Positions 62,632 through 64,000 of a DNA stretch of 64,000 nt are shown here, in pieces (positions within the stretch are counted from its first letter, which is position 1; the number at the start of each line of letters is the position of its first letter). The position numbers were made by a program, and so were the translations under genes. The DNA comes from Sphingomonadales bacterium UBA2369. GTDB lineage: Bacteria; Pseudomonadota; Alphaproteobacteria; Sphingomonadales; Sphingomonadaceae. The stretch is from the NCBI GenBank assembly GCA_002344055.1, contig DDTH01000011.1, positions 141,019 to 205,018 on the forward strand, written 5' to 3'. The notes under the pieces were generated by a model, which saw only the letters and a program-made list of their open reading frames with translations, was not told the origin of the DNA and ran no database searches.

Positions 62632-63660
62632 ATGAACGCGACCGCTCCCCTTCTTCGCCCCCGCGCCATCGCCAACTGGCTGATGGCGATTGCCGGCCTT
62701 GTCTTCGTGATGATCGTCGTCGGCGGGATCACGCGCCTTACGGAATCGGGCCTGTCGATCACCCGCTGGGACCCGGTGTCCGGCGCGATCCCGCCGCTGA
62801 ACGAGGCCGACTGGCAGCACGCTTTCGACCTGTATCGCGAGAGCCCGCAATATCAGCAGGTCAATCGCGGCATGACGCTGGACGATTTCAAGTTCATCTA
62901 TTTCTGGGAATTCATCCACCGCCTGCTGGGGCGGCTGATCGGGGTGGCGTTCGCATTGCCGCTGATCTGGTTCGCGGTGAAGAAGGCGATCCCGAAAGGC
63001 TATGGCTGGAAGCTGGTCGCCTTGTTCGCGCTGGGCGGGCTGCAGGGGGCGATCGGCTGGTGGATGGTCGCGTCCGGGCTGGTCGATGTGCCGGAGGTCA
63101 GCCACATCCGCCTCGCCGTCCACCTGCTCACCGCCTTCCTGATCTTCGGCGCGCTGATCTGGGTCGCGTTCGATCTGTACCGGCTGGCGAAGGCGCCTGA
63201 GGCAAAGCCGGCGAAGATGCCGCTGGCGGCGATCTGGGCGCTGGCGATCCTGACCGTGCAGATGCTGTTCGGCGCCTATGTGGCGGGGCTGGAAGCGGGC
63301 TATGCCTTCAACACCTGGCCGCTGATGGGCGAGCAGCTCTATCCCGAACATGCGCCGTGGCTGGAGCCGGCCTTGCGCAACTTCGTCGACAATCCGGTGA
63401 TGGTGCAGTTCGTCCACCGCTGGCTGGCCTTCGTGGCGGCGGCGGCGATCGGTTGGGTGGCGTGGCGGGCCTGGGCGGCGGGCGCGAAGAGCGCCGCGAT
63501 CCACCTGGCCGGGGCGACCTTCCTGCAGATCTTCCTCGGCATCGCGACGATCCTCACGGGCGTGAAGCTGTGGATCGGCGTCGCGCATCAGGGGATGGCG
63601 GCCTTGCTGCTCGCCGCCTTGCTGATCGCCGCGCACCGGCTGGCGCTGCGGCGGACGTGA
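62632..63660 (+). CDS. ctaA: Heme A synthase CtaA (COX15)
   Basis: 342 residues with eight membrane helices. Oxidises heme O to heme A for cytochrome c oxidase. Heme-ligand histidines are in 'WEFIHRLLGRLIG', 'RLAVHLLTAF', 'QFVHRWLAFVA' and 'GVAHQGMAALL'. Overlaps cutA (GTGA). Confidence 0.95.
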   Translation: MNATAPLLRPRAIANWLMAIAGLVFVMIVVGGITRLTESGLSITRWDPVSGAIPPLNEADWQHAFDLYRESPQYQQVNRGMTLDDFKFIYFWEFIHRLLGRLIGVAFALPLIWFAVKKAIPKGYGWKLVALFALGGLQGAIGWWMVASGLVDVPEVSHIRLAVHLLTAFLIFGALIWVAFDLYRLAKAPEAKPAKMPLAAIWALAILTVQMLFGAYVAGLEAGYAFNTWPLMGEQLYPEHAPWLEPALRNFVDNPVMVQFVHRWLAFVAAAAIGWVAWRAWAAGAKSAAIHLAGATFLQIFLGIATILTGVKLWIGVAHQGMAALLLAALLIAAHRLALRRT

Positions 63661-63974
63661 CGGACATCGTTACCGTCTATGCGGTCTTCGCCGGCCGCGA
63701 CGAGGCGGAGCGGATCGCGCGGATCGTGGTGGAGGAAAGACTGGCGGCGTGCGCGAACATTCTGGGCGCGTGCCGGTCCATCTACCGCTGGCAGGGCAAG
63801 ATCGAGGAGGCCGACGAGGTGCCGGCCCTGTTCAAGACGCGCGCGGACGCGGCGGAGCGGCTGATCGCAAGGATCGCGGAGCTGCACAGCTATGACGTGC
63901 CCGCGGCGGTCGTCTGGCCTATCGCGGATGCGCTGGGAGACTATGCCCGTTGGGTGAAGGCGGAAACCGCTTAA
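63657..63974 (+). CDS. cutA: CutA divalent cation tolerance protein
   Basis: 105 residues from GTG 63657, overlapping the ctaA stop. Ferredoxin-like trimeric protein: 'VYAVFAGRDEAERIARIVVEERLAACANI' (63670-63760) and 'EVPALFKTRADAAERLIARIAELHSYDVPAAVVWPI'. Linked to metal tolerance; mechanism unclear. Confidence 0.94.
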   Translation: MTDIVTVYAVFAGRDEAERIARIVVEERLAACANILGACRSIYRWQGKIEEADEVPALFKTRADAAERLIARIAELHSYDVPAAVVWPIADALGDYARWVKAETA

Positions 63975-63980
63975 CCCGTC

Positions 63981-64000
63981 ATTCCAGCGCAAGCTGGAAT
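63981..64000. repeat. Palindrome ATTCCAGC-N4-GCTGGAAT at window edge
   Basis: Perfect 8-base arms, 7 bases after the cutA stop, preceded by CCGTCATTCC. It may be the start of another dispersed palindromic repeat or a terminator; the window ends here. Confidence 0.55.

Overview
The window is high-GC alphaproteobacterial chromosome. It most likely comes from a member of the Sphingomonadales (Sphingomonas-like). This rests on the flagellar gene order, the DUF3035 lipoprotein next to lspA, UbiA/TldD/HflKC homologues of alphaproteobacterial type, and two families of palindromic intergenic repeats (a 'cctccccn...ggggagg' element and a 'CCTGAGCTTGTCGAAGG' element) that I associate with sphingomonads. 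Taxonomy is an inference; there is no rRNA here.

Layout. 1-357: the start of a DUF3800 gene that runs off the left edge. 438-16646 (minus strand): a nearly complete flagellar basal-body and export cluster. A sigma-54 activator of FlbD type (15426-16646) with its own near-perfect sigma-54 promoter (16702-16717) leads fliE-F-G-H-I-J-K-L-M-N-O-P-Q-R-flhB. A separate fliD-fliS unit follows under a sigma-28 promoter, and flagellin (16929) is divergent with its own sigma-28 promoter. 17869-23430: ribF, ileS, lspA and a lipoprotein. 23427-39769: housekeeping and envelope genes (metC, sulfurtransferase, S10 peptidase, queF, panE-like, DegP-type protease, hflKC, mrp, CysQ-like, pmbA, ubiA, rsmE, pirin).

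40118-44541: the most unusual locus. It has a PRMT-like methyltransferase, a 49-residue peptide precursor too short for ordinary gene calling, an asparagine-synthetase-like enzyme without the glutaminase cysteine (the lasso-peptide cyclase type) and an HPr-kinase-like protein. The usual lasso RRE (B1) and leader protease (B2) genes and a transporter are not here. I read it as a minimal lasso-like RiPP locus with possible arginine methylation and phosphorylation of the peptide.

44546-64000: tRNA-Gln, amino-acid metabolism (ALDH7-type dehydrogenase, ilvE, proC), an esterase, ybjN, ubiK, tspO, tlyA, a diacylglycerol kinase whose start codon is missing beside a lower-GC gene, dxs, a TetR/SDR pair with a double operator, two paralogous secreted proteins, a Fur/Zur-type regulator with a MerC protein, a 2OG-oxygenase-like protein, ctaA and cutA. 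A direct repeat of the form GTTCA-N6-GTTCA lies upstream of a DegP-type protease and three secreted-protein genes, which suggests a shared envelope-stress regulator.
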